Assembly (NCBI GenBank): GCA_015075745.1 | Contig: JABTTW010000001.1 | Location: 744,001-808,000, forward strand | Reading direction: 5' to 3' | From: Planctomycetia bacterium | GTDB lineage: Bacteria > Planctomycetota > Phycisphaerae > UBA1845 > UTPLA1 | Length of the DNA stretch: 64,000 nucleotides | Shown here: piece by piece, positions 1 through 7,906 of the stretch | Position numbering within the stretch: position 1 is the first letter of the stretch | Layout of the letters: each line of letters begins with the position of its first letter | Position numbers and translations under genes: made by a program | The notes under the pieces: generated by a model | Told to the model about the DNA's origin: nothing | The model's database searches: none | Seen by the model: the letters and a program-made list of their open reading frames with translations, nothing else

Positions 1-1431
1 AGCCACTTCGCGGCGCGCCTGCAGGGGTTGAAGCGCAGCCGGGTCGAGCCTCGTGCGTCGCTTCGGGCAAAGGATGTGACGTCGCTGTTCAGCCGAGTCC
101 TGGCCGCGAACCGGGAGAGCGGGCTGAATCTGCCGGAATGCGTGCTGGTGGATGAGTTTGTGTCGGGCATGCTCGAGCCGCTGGACGAGTTCACGTCGGT
201 GATCTGGCCGGCGGAGGTCGAAGAGTTCAACAAGCATACGCGCGGCGAGTTCGTCGGCGTGGGGATTCAGATCACGCAGGATATCGGCAAGCACATCCGG
301 GTGGAGACGCCGCTGGAAGATTCGCCGGCCTATAGGGCGGGGATCAAGCCGGGTGACATGATCCTGGAAGTCGACGGCAAGAGCACGCTGGAGATGACGA
401 TCAACCAGGCGGTGACTTTCATCACCGGCGAGGCGGGCAGCCGGGTCAAGCTGACGATCAAGGACCCGGTGACGGAGGTGACCCGCGACTACTCGCTGGT
501 TCGCCAGCAGATCAAGCTGAGAACGGTGCGCGGTCATACGCGCGACGACGGGCGACCGACGGGTTGGGATTTCATCATCGACCCGGAGCGCAAGATCGGC
601 TACGTCCGCGTGAGCGGGTTCATGGACAAGACAGTTGAAGACCTTGAGGCAGCGCTGGAGCAGCTTCGGGATGACGACTGCAACGGTCTGATTCTCGACC
701 TGCGCTTCAACCCGGGCGGCCTGCTGACGAGCGCCGTGAAGATGTGCGAACTGTTCCTCGGCGAGGACGAACCCATCGTGAAGACGAAGGGTCGCAGCCG
801 GCAGCAGAACATGGAGATCACGTCGAAACACCCGAACCGGGACGGCGAACTTCCGCTGATCATCCTGGTGAACGAGTACAGCGCGAGCGCCAGCGAGATC
901 GTGGCCGGAGCGCTGTCGGGCCTGAAGCATGCGTGCATCGTCGGAACGCGTTCATTCGGCAAGGGCAGCGTGCAGAACCTGATTCCGATCGCGGACAATC
1001 GGGCTTACCTGAAGCTGACGACGGCTCACTATTACGTTTATGACAGCGACCTACCGGGCGATCCGTGGTATTGCCTGCATCATCTGGACGGGGCGAAGGA
1101 ATGGGGCGTTGAGCCGCACGTCGTGGTGAAGGTGATTCCGCAGGAGACGTCGAAGATTCTGCGACTTCGCCGGGAGCGCGACCTGCTCAAGGGCAAGGGC
1201 GGCGAGTCGATCCCCGAGGAAGTTCTAGATCGACGGCCGACGAGCCAGCCGGACGACGAGAAGCTGCCGGAGGATGAGAACCCGGACGTCGATCCTCAAC
1301 TGGAAGTCGCGCTGAATTTGATGCGGGTGAAGTTGATCTCGCATCAGCCGTGGGCGATGCCTCCGCGGCAGGTTCGGACGGCGGCGCGGGTGGGCGGGAA
1401 GACGCTGGATAAGGAGTCGGTCAGCCGATAA
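1..1431 (+). CDS. S41 family C-terminal processing peptidase (PDZ), 5' partial
   Basis: The reading frame is open to the first base, so the gene begins upstream of the window. A PDZ domain lies around residues 75-165 of the visible part (GVGIQI, AGIKPGDMILEVDG), followed by the S41 protease core. The catalytic serine is in SASASEIVAG and the lysine of the Ser-Lys dyad is in SFGKGSVQ, as in CtpA/Prc-type tail-specific proteases. These act in the periplasm, cutting proteins at their C-termini. The last 100 residues are charged and proline-rich and look disordered. The gene converges on the porin gene across a hairpin. Family assignment is firm; the substrate is unknown. Confidence 0.93.
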   Translation, partial: SHFAARLQGLKRSRVEPRASLRAKDVTSLFSRVLAANRESGLNLPECVLVDEFVSGMLEPLDEFTSVIWPAEVEEFNKHTRGEFVGVGIQITQDIGKHIRVETPLEDSPAYRAGIKPGDMILEVDGKSTLEMTINQAVTFITGEAGSRVKLTIKDPVTEVTRDYSLVRQQIKLRTVRGHTRDDGRPTGWDFIIDPERKIGYVRVSGFMDKTVEDLEAALEQLRDDDCNGLILDLRFNPGGLLTSAVKMCELFLGEDEPIVKTKGRSRQQNMEITSKHPNRDGELPLIILVNEYSASASEIVAGALSGLKHACIVGTRSFGKGSVQNLIPIADNRAYLKLTTAHYYVYDSDLPGDPWYCLHHLDGAKEWGVEPHVVVKVIPQETSKILRLRRERDLLKGKGGESIPEEVLDRRPTSQPDDEKLPEDENPDVDPQLEVALNLMRVKLISHQPWAMPPRQVRTAARVGGKTLDKESVSR

Positions 1432-1476
1432 TCTGAAACTGACGAATCCCGCGTGGGGCCGGCTTACGGCAGGATG

Positions 1477-1499
1477 GGCACAGGCTATTGGCCTGTGCC
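1477..1499. terminator. Hairpin between convergent genes
   Basis: A perfect 9-bp stem (GGCACAGGC / GCCTGTGCC) with a 5-nt loop lies between the stop codons of the S41 peptidase and the convergent porin gene. There is no U-tract on either side, so it is at best a transcription barrier or an RNA 3' end-protecting hairpin. It may be a copy of a dispersed intergenic hairpin, which cannot be tested within this window. Confidence 0.5.
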
Positions 1500-1565
1500 A
1501 CACATGATGATTTCAATTCGACGGTCGGCAGCGGCGTCGACCGTTCCGCATTTCAACCTTCCGTA

Positions 1566-3080
1566 TTAGAACTTGAACGAGTATTGAAAGTAGAGCAGGT
1601 CGGCGTCCTGGCTGGGCCCGGTGGAGCGGATGTAGTTGTTGCCCCAGAAGTGCGAGTAGCCAAAGAGCAGCGACGTGTGGCGGTCGAGCGTGACGCCGAT
1701 GGTGAGGTCCAGCTCGTTGCCGACGTCGTGACCGGCGTTGCCGAGGGGGTCGCGCCGGGTGATGCCGCCGCCGGAATTGTAGAGGGCGTCGCGCACCTCA
1801 TCGTTCCAGAAGGTGTACCAGGCGAGGCGCGTCGTCACCTTCTCATGCGGCTTGGCGGTCAGGTTGACGTTTGAGGCCAGGACATTCTGTCTGCCGAAGA
1901 GGTCGAGATAGCCCAGGTGGGCATGGCCCAGCGGGAAGAGCTGATTTGCCGTTTGGTGCATCCGGTCGTTGGGGTCCTCATCGCCGCTGCCGAAATCGAA
2001 ACCCACACCGAGGCGCGGGCTCCAGGGCACCTTCGCCGTCCAACCGGCATCGACCGCGGCGAGCCAGGCCTGAATCGTGTCGCCCGCGAACTTGCCCCAC
2101 TGACCGGCGAGCTCGCCGTCGTAGTCGAACTGGCCCTTCTTCCCGCCGGCTCGCCCGCCCATGGTGAAGAGCGACAGGTCGCCGACGCGTCCGTTGGCGT
2201 TGGTCAGGTCACCGGTGTCGCGCAGGGCGAAGAAGTAGTTCTCGATGTAGTGATCCTTGAAGCCCTTGTACCTGGTGTAGATGCCGTAGAAGTGCTGCTC
2301 GGCGCGATACTCGTCGAGCTTGCGGTTCAGGCCCTCGGAGAGGTCGATGACGATCGGGCGCATGTAGAAGAAGTCGATGTCGAATTTTTCGCTTTCGTAG
2401 AAGAGCTTGACGCCGTCAAAGCGCCGCCGGGTATTTGACCAGTCCAGCGGGCTGACGAATCGCTCCCTGCCGTAGGCCAGTTCCTGCCGGCCAAAGCGCA
2501 GAGTCAGCGGCACGTCCTCCCCGAAAAAACGCAGATCGAAAAAGGCCTGATGGAAATCGAACCGGTTTTCGTGGACTGGCAGGAGCGGGAGGTCACGATC
2601 CTCGATCATGGCGTTGATGCCCTGGACGAAAACGCGGGCGAGTTTTCTGTAGTGCACATCGACGTGCAACAGACTGCGGTGGAGGAAGTAGGTGTCCTGG
2701 GCCGGCTCGCGGCTGCCGAAGGTGGTGTTGGTCTCTGCTTCAAGCCGACCTCTGATCTCGCCGCCGATGCTCAAGGTGAGATCGTCGGTGATGTGCATTC
2801 GCTTGATGGGGTCGAAGAGATCCTTCTGATAGCTGCCCTCGGGGCCGTCGAGGTAGCTGTAGTCCTCGTTATATCGAAGATCGAGATATTTCGGCGGCGT
2901 TGGAGGCGCGGGCTGTGTCGTCGGCTCCTTTTCGGCGGGCTGAGTGGTTGCCGTCTCGGCGGCGACCGGTGGGGCCGTGCCTGATGCCTGGCCCAACGCG
3001 GCGTCGCTCGCTTCATAGAAGGTGAGGAAAACAACAGCGACGACTCCGATAAGAGTGCGCGATTCGCCCGAGGCGATCAT
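1566..3080 (-). CDS. Alginate-export-type outer-membrane beta-barrel porin
   Basis: Predicted 504-residue outer-membrane barrel ending in YFQYSFKF, a typical C-terminal barrel strand with terminal Phe. After an N-terminal hydrophobic stretch comes a Pro/Thr-rich linker, then the barrel with LTLRFGRQELAYGRERF and RRFDGVKLFY, which match alginate_exp (AlgE-like) porins. The ATG was chosen because its A is the last base of the stop codon of the small gene upstream (TGATG), indicating translational coupling. Such porins often sit beside periplasmic nitrogen-respiration genes in planctomycetes, so nitrate or nitrite passage is a reasonable guess; alginate export is unlikely in this setting. It is the last gene of the operon. 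Confidence 0.8.
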   Translation of the reverse strand: MIASGESRTLIGVVAVVFLTFYEASDAALGQASGTAPPVAAETATTQPAEKEPTTQPAPPTPPKYLDLRYNEDYSYLDGPEGSYQKDLFDPIKRMHITDDLTLSIGGEIRGRLEAETNTTFGSREPAQDTYFLHRSLLHVDVHYRKLARVFVQGINAMIEDRDLPLLPVHENRFDFHQAFFDLRFFGEDVPLTLRFGRQELAYGRERFVSPLDWSNTRRRFDGVKLFYESEKFDIDFFYMRPIVIDLSEGLNRKLDEYRAEQHFYGIYTRYKGFKDHYIENYFFALRDTGDLTNANGRVGDLSLFTMGGRAGGKKGQFDYDGELAGQWGKFAGDTIQAWLAAVDAGWTAKVPWSPRLGVGFDFGSGDEDPNDRMHQTANQLFPLGHAHLGYLDLFGRQNVLASNVNLTAKPHEKVTTRLAWYTFWNDEVRDALYNSGGGITRRDPLGNAGHDVGNELDLTIGVTLDRHTSLLFGYSHFWGNNYIRSTGPSQDADLLYFQYSFKF

Positions 3081-3217
3081 CACATGAGGCCGAACGCCGC
3101 GGCAATACTTTCGAGGAATGGCTTGACGAATGCGCCGAAGACTGAGTCGACGATCGCCTTGAGCAAGACTCCGACACTGTCGATGAACACTTTGAGAAGC
3201 TGGTCGCCTGGTGACAT
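3080..3217 (-). CDS. 45-residue amphipathic small protein in the nitrate operon
   Basis: A short open frame of 45 codons plus stop, with an AGGAG ribosome binding site 11 nt before its ATG. It starts 35 nt after the NapB-like stop and its TGA shares its A with the ATG of the porin. The product begins MSPGDQLLKVF and is a single amphipathic, hydrophobic helix-like chain rich in Val, Phe, Ala and Leu with a few Lys and Asp residues and no Cys. It does not look like a cleaved signal peptide. I do not recognise a family. Possible roles are a small membrane-surface subunit, a porin partner, or only a coupling leader peptide for the porin. The frame and ribosome binding site are seen directly; translation is inferred. 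Confidence 0.6.
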   Translation of the reverse strand: MSPGDQLLKVFIDSVGVLLKAIVDSVFGAFVKPFLESIAAAFGLM

Positions 3218-3252
3218 GAGTGCTTGGTCTCCTGAAATAGTTGACCGGTATA

Positions 3253-3867
3253 TTATGATGCATAGTCCGCTCGTGAAAAGTCAGAATTGTCGATCACGGG
3301 CACATGGCACTGCCCGCATCTGATACGCTCGGGGTGGGTACACCTGATTTCCTCTCTTGCCGCGGGCCCCGTGTGACATGCGGCGCAGTTTTCCCTCATG
3401 AACACGGCATGCGGCATGGTCGGCGGGGATATTTCGGTCGCACGGCGGCCTTTGCGGAGGTCTTGACGAAGCGGCTGGAAGCCATTTTCGACAAAAACCC
3501 CCTTTTCATCGGCATAGACGTGGCATTGCTCGCAGCGGGTGAAGACACCTGGATTCGGACTGGTGGTATGCGGCATGGGCGGGGCAAATCCCATTTCTCC
3601 GAACTGTATGCCGACCTGGGTGTGGCAGGAGGTGCAGTTGGCCCCCATTCTCATGTGCGGAATCACCGGTGGCGCGCCGTCGAAGGCCCTGCGCAGGGCG
3701 CGGACCTGGGACCAGCCTGCGGTCGCCTGTGCGGCAGGGACCGGCGCAGCGGTTCGGCTCGCCGAGGGCTGCTTATCGCAGCCGGTGACAAGAATCGCCA
3801 CCACGCCGGTCAGTGCGAGCAGCCCGGCGCGCGCCACGAGCCCGGGCAGAGCCGGTGGGCGAATCAT
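3253..3867 (-). CDS. napB: NapB-like c-type cytochrome with four heme sites (lipoprotein)
   Basis: A 204-residue periplasmic cytochrome. The N-terminal hydrophobic segment ends in LVTGC, a lipobox with Cys30, so it is probably membrane-anchored. Four CXXCH heme sites are present: residues 78-82, 112-116, 161-165 and 184-188. The second pair, introduced by PPTMPH and followed by CHVPVID, matches the core of the two-heme NapB electron-transfer subunit of nitrate reductase. The first pair, introduced by PPVIPH, repeats the same plan, so the protein looks like a duplicated diheme domain. Its ATG overlaps the napA stop in ATGA. The likely job is to pass electrons to NapA. Classical NapB has two hemes and is soluble. 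Confidence 0.8.
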   Translation of the reverse strand: MIRPPALPGLVARAGLLALTGVVAILVTGCDKQPSASRTAAPVPAAQATAGWSQVRALRRAFDGAPPVIPHMRMGANCTSCHTQVGIQFGEMGFAPPMPHTTSPNPGVFTRCEQCHVYADEKGVFVENGFQPLRQDLRKGRRATEISPPTMPHAVFMRENCAACHTGPAAREEIRCTHPERIRCGQCHVPVIDNSDFSRADYAS

Positions 3868-6233
3868 GTTCGTTCGACTCTCACTGCGCATTTCTTGTAG
3901 TCCGGCTGCTTGCTGATGTTGCACATCGTGTCCAGGGTCAACCAGTTGATCAGCTTGCCTTCATCGAAAAAGGGGACGAAGACGGTGCCGCGCGGGGGCT
4001 TGCCGCGGCCGTCGATGGCCACGCGGAGCTTGAGTTCGCCGCGGCGGCTGACGAGCTTGACCCAGTCGCGGGTCTTGACGCCCAACTCCATGGCGTCGGC
4101 GCGGTTCAACTCGACGTAGGCGCTGGGCATGGCCTGATGAAGCTGCTTGACGCGCCGGGTCATTGAACCGGAGTGCCACTGCTCCAGCACGCGACCGGTA
4201 CAGAGCCAGAATGGAAACTCCTTGTCGGGTATTTCGGGCGGCGGATGGTACGGACGGAGCCAGATTGCGGCTCTTTCGCCGTAATCGTGGGCTTTGTAGA
4301 AATGGACGCCTTTGGCCTTCTTGACATAGGGGTCGTGGCCGGCGGCGTAGCGATAGTCCGTTTCCTTGCCGTCGACGACGGGCCACTTCAGGCCGCGCGT
4401 CGATCGAAGCTGGTCGTAACTGGCGAGGTCCTTTCCGATGCCGAGGCCGAAGCTGCGATACTCCTCGAACATCGGCTTATGCCAGTCATCCTCGGGCCAC
4501 GGGAAGAGATGGCCCATGCCCATGCGTTTGGCGACCTGGATGATCTGCCATGCGTCTTCCTTTGCCTCGCCGGGCGGATCGATCAGCTTGTCCCATTGCT
4601 GGGTGCGGCGTTCGGAGTTGCCGAAGCATCCTTCGCGCTCGACCCATGCGGCCGCGGGAAGGATGAGATCTGCGACGTCGGTCGTGGGCGTGGGATAGAT
4701 GTCGCTGACGACGATGAAGCGGCCGTCGCCGGGGGTTCGCTTGAAGCGATGGAGATTCGGCAGGGTCACCCAGGGATTGGTCGTTTGTATCCACAGGGCT
4801 TTGAGGTCGCCGCGGGTGAGGGCGCGGAACATGTCGACGGCGTGATAGCCGGGCTTGGGGTTGAGGGCGCCCTCGGGCAGACCCCAGATCTTCTCGGCCT
4901 TGGCGCGATGCTCCGGGTTGGTGACGACCATGTCGGCGGGCAGTCGGTTGTTAAGGGTGCCGACTTCGCGGACGGTGCCGCAGGCGGCGGGCTGGCCGGT
5001 GATGGAGAAGGGATTGCTGCCGGGCTTGCTGATCTTTCCGGTGATCAGGTGGAGATCGGTGATGAGGTTGTTCATCCAGGTGCCGCGATAGTGCTGGTTG
5101 ACGCCCATGCACCAGAGGCTGACGGTGCCGCGGGTCTGATCGCCGTAGATGTCGGCGAGCGTCTCAATTTGCGCGACGGGGACGCCGCTGATCTTGCTGA
5201 CGGCCTCGGGGGTGTAGTCGTCGAGGAAGGCCAGCAGATCGTCGAAGGTGGCGTCGCGCGGGGTGTCGGCGAAGGTGTAGTGCTCGGCCTGATCGCCGAA
5301 GCAGCCGTAGCCGATCTTGTCGACGTCTTCCTCGCCGCGCATGAAGACGACGTTCTCCTTGATGAAGGCGGTGTTTATTTTGTTCTTCTTGCAGAGGAGG
5401 TGGAGGATGCCGTTGGCCAGGGCCAGATCGCTGCCGGGAATGAACTCGACGTACATGTCGGCGTAGTCGCTGGTCGGCGTACGGCGCGTGGCGAGGTCGA
5501 TGATGCGCGCGCCGGGGCTTTGACGCTTGCGTTCGAGCATTCGAGAAAAGAGGACGGGATGCATCTCGGCGGCGTTATGGCCCCAGAGGATGAAGTCGTC
5601 GCCGTACTCAAAGTCGTCGTAGCAGCCCATCGGCTCGTCGCTTTGGAACTGGGTGACGAAGCCCATGACGGCACTGGACATGCACAGCCGTGCATTCGGC
5701 TCGAGGTTGTTGCTCTTCATGCCGCCCTTGACCCACTTCAAGGCCGCATAGCCGTCGAAGATCGTCCACTGGCCGGAGCCGTAGACGCCGATGGAGTCGG
5801 GACCGGTTGCATCCAGGGCCTCTTTGAACTTTGTGGCGATGAGGTCGAGGGCTTCGTCCCAGGAGATGCGGCTGAGCTTGCCGTCGGAGCCGCGGCGCAT
5901 GGGATACTGGAGTCGATCGTGGCCGTAGAGCATGCCTGGGAGGTGATAGCCTTTGACGCAGAGGAGGCCCCTGTTCACGGGGCTGGCGACGTCGCCGCGA
6001 ACGGCCATGACCTTGCCGTCGTGCACGCCGACTTCGACGCCACAGCCGGTGCCGCAGTATCGGCACGGGGCCTTGCCCCAATTCAGGTCGGAGGGAGAGA
6101 TGCTGCCGGGTTGTGAGGCGGCGATCCGACCCGCATCGCGCTTCTGGTCGCAGGAGAACGCGGTGATGCCGTAGGCCCCGGCGGCGGTCGTGCCGAGGAT
6201 CGTCAGGAAGTCTCGTCGGTCCGGTTGCTGCAT
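3864..6233 (-). CDS. napA: Periplasmic nitrate reductase, catalytic subunit NapA
   Basis: A 789-residue molybdenum enzyme reducing nitrate to nitrite in the periplasm. The start is fixed by GGAGGTGA five nt before the ATG. The N-terminus carries a twin-arginine signal (RRDFLTILG). Cys57, Cys60, Cys64 and Cys92 are the [4Fe-4S] ligands (CRYCGTGC, then CVKGY), and Cys184 in ARLCMSSAVMGF is the molybdenum ligand. YGSGQWTI, EPMGCYDD and WGHNAAEMHP are typical of true NapA rather than assimilatory NasA. The C-terminus carries the molydopterin-dinucleotide binding fold (LCTGRVLEQWHSGSMTRR). No napD, napC, napF or napGH is present in the window, so maturation factors must lie elsewhere and the electron donor is probably the upstream Rieske/cytochrome b pair. 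Confidence 0.95.
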   Translation of the reverse strand: MQQPDRRDFLTILGTTAAGAYGITAFSCDQKRDAGRIAASQPGSISPSDLNWGKAPCRYCGTGCGVEVGVHDGKVMAVRGDVASPVNRGLLCVKGYHLPGMLYGHDRLQYPMRRGSDGKLSRISWDEALDLIATKFKEALDATGPDSIGVYGSGQWTIFDGYAALKWVKGGMKSNNLEPNARLCMSSAVMGFVTQFQSDEPMGCYDDFEYGDDFILWGHNAAEMHPVLFSRMLERKRQSPGARIIDLATRRTPTSDYADMYVEFIPGSDLALANGILHLLCKKNKINTAFIKENVVFMRGEEDVDKIGYGCFGDQAEHYTFADTPRDATFDDLLAFLDDYTPEAVSKISGVPVAQIETLADIYGDQTRGTVSLWCMGVNQHYRGTWMNNLITDLHLITGKISKPGSNPFSITGQPAACGTVREVGTLNNRLPADMVVTNPEHRAKAEKIWGLPEGALNPKPGYHAVDMFRALTRGDLKALWIQTTNPWVTLPNLHRFKRTPGDGRFIVVSDIYPTPTTDVADLILPAAAWVEREGCFGNSERRTQQWDKLIDPPGEAKEDAWQIIQVAKRMGMGHLFPWPEDDWHKPMFEEYRSFGLGIGKDLASYDQLRSTRGLKWPVVDGKETDYRYAAGHDPYVKKAKGVHFYKAHDYGERAAIWLRPYHPPPEIPDKEFPFWLCTGRVLEQWHSGSMTRRVKQLHQAMPSAYVELNRADAMELGVKTRDWVKLVSRRGELKLRVAIDGRGKPPRGTVFVPFFDEGKLINWLTLDTMCNISKQPDYKKCAVRVERT

Positions 6234-6277
6234 GGCAATCACCTCCGCCGCAATGGCCCGGCGGCCTTGTTGGGAGA

Positions 6278-7906
6278 CTACGAGTCCGATCCCGTCGCGT
6301 AACGAAGCTTGCGGTCGGGCTCGGCCTGCTCGAGCCACTTGTGCTCCGGGCGGGCGAGAATCTCGTCGATCACCTTGTTGACGGCTTCGGCGGCGTCCTT
6401 CTTGCCGGTCTCGGCGGCTTGAGCGGTGATCTCGCGTGCCTCGGGAATCAGATGCATGTAGAAACGGTCGGCCACTTCAAACATGCCGTGCCAGTGGGTG
6501 TAGTCCGGGGCCATCATGGAGGCGCCGTGCCGGGCGCGACGGCCTTCATGATGCCAGAGATAGAACCAGGTCCATTCGATCTTTTCGTCGAACTGGGTCT
6601 TGGTGATCAGGCCGTTGTCCTGAAGGGACTTCATGATGGCGGTTCCGGGCTTGCCGAATTTCTCGTTGTAGAGAATCACCAGATCGTCGTACTGCTTGTA
6701 GAAGCCCGAGATGTAGTCGGGCGTGTGGCAGTGCGAGCAGACATCCTGCATATTCGCGCGTTTTTTCTGCCAGGTGTCGGCGATCAAGGCCTGCCGCTTG
6801 ACGGGATCGGTCTCGGTCACGACTTTTCCGTTGACATCGGTATCGAGCAGGAGGCTGACCGGCGGCCGATTGGTCCAGGAAATGCGAATGCCGGGGTCGT
6901 GGGTGATCTTGCCCCCGTTTCTCGAATGCCCCGACATGTGGCAGGTGGCGCAGGTCGGGGCCTGCGAATAGTCCTTGCCGAGTACCCACTTGGTGGAATC
7001 GAGATTCATCTTCTCGCGCAGGTCGCGGTAGGCCACGCCGTGCTTGGACTCCTCGTAGATTTCCTTCTGGGGATGATCGGGGCCGAGGTGGCATTTGCCG
7101 CAGTTCTCCGGCTGGCGGGCGCGGCGGGGAGAGAAGTCGTGCCTGCTGTGACAGGCGCTGCAGGAGCCGAGGGAACCGTCGAGATTGAGGCGACCGATTC
7201 CGGTGTTCGGCCAGGAATCCGGGTGGAGGACCGGCTTGCCGTTTTGATCTTTCTTGATTTTGGCGACGGCATCGAGGTTGGTGGGCTTGCCGGTTGCGTC
7301 GGGCTTGAGGTCGTCGACGGTGATCTGGCCGCCGTCGGTGGAGACGAGGGCCACTTTGCTGCCGTGACACTGCTTGCAACCGACCATGGAACTGGCCATT
7401 CCGTTGACCTGGGTGACTTCCGTCATGCCGGGGGTCGGCGAATGCGGATTGAAGAAGCCGCGGTTGCCCTCGACGGTCTCGGCGAGAAAGTTGTCGAGCG
7501 AGGCGAGGATGTTTCCGGCGGCGGCGTGGTGGCTGTGTTCGAATTCGTTGAATTCCGTGGGGTGGCAGCGCGAGCAATCGCGCGGACTGACGACCGTGGC
7601 GATCAGGACGCCGTAGTGCTGGAACCCATCTACATCCGCCGGGTCAGCCTGGTGACACTCGACGCAGCCGACGCCCTTTGCGGCGTGGGTGCTGCCGCGC
7701 CAGTGATCGACGATGCCGCGAGTCGATTCGGTGTGACAGGTGATGCAGTCGCGGCTGGACTCAGGAACGATGGTGAGCAGGGTTGACATGGGCATTTCTT
7801 CCGGCGTCAGGCCCTTGCGCGTTTCCAGTTCCGCAACCATGATGAGGGCGACGCAGAGCGCCACACCGAGGATAAAAACGACGATCCGCTTCGTATTGAG
7901 CGACAT
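6278..7906 (-). CDS. Octaheme HAO-like cytochrome c
   Basis: A 542-residue protein with one N-terminal hydrophobic helix and eight CXXCH sites (CITCH, CVECH, CSRCH, CKQCH, CSACH, CGKCH, CATCH, CSHCH). The spacing, WHHEGRRARHG and APDYTHWHGMFE place it in the hydroxylamine oxidoreductase family rather than NrfA or tetrathionate reductase. Members either oxidise hydroxylamine or hydrazine, using a tyrosine-linked P460 heme, or reduce nitrite to ammonium. Beside NapA, nitrite reduction is the more likely role, but the tyrosine in DYTHWHG must be aligned before deciding. The ATG shares its A with the cytochrome b stop (TGATG), and 44 nt separate it from napA. The N-terminal helix may anchor it to the membrane. 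Confidence 0.87.
   Translation of the reverse strand: MSLNTKRIVVFILGVALCVALIMVAELETRKGLTPEEMPMSTLLTIVPESSRDCITCHTESTRGIVDHWRGSTHAAKGVGCVECHQADPADVDGFQHYGVLIATVVSPRDCSRCHPTEFNEFEHSHHAAAGNILASLDNFLAETVEGNRGFFNPHSPTPGMTEVTQVNGMASSMVGCKQCHGSKVALVSTDGGQITVDDLKPDATGKPTNLDAVAKIKKDQNGKPVLHPDSWPNTGIGRLNLDGSLGSCSACHSRHDFSPRRARQPENCGKCHLGPDHPQKEIYEESKHGVAYRDLREKMNLDSTKWVLGKDYSQAPTCATCHMSGHSRNGGKITHDPGIRISWTNRPPVSLLLDTDVNGKVVTETDPVKRQALIADTWQKKRANMQDVCSHCHTPDYISGFYKQYDDLVILYNEKFGKPGTAIMKSLQDNGLITKTQFDEKIEWTWFYLWHHEGRRARHGASMMAPDYTHWHGMFEVADRFYMHLIPEAREITAQAAETGKKDAAEAVNKVIDEILARPEHKWLEQAEPDRKLRYATGSDS

Noticed and set aside
3084..3323. A 79-codon plus-strand frame at the porin start
   Set aside because: It opposes the small coupled gene and the NapB-like 3' end, both of which have better initiation signals.
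4173..6116. A 647-codon open frame on the plus strand opposite napA
   Set aside because: It is fully antisense to napA, whose metal-ligand cysteines and ribosome binding site are clear. The antisense translation is Val/Gly/Asp/Ala-rich without family resemblance, as expected in GC-rich DNA.
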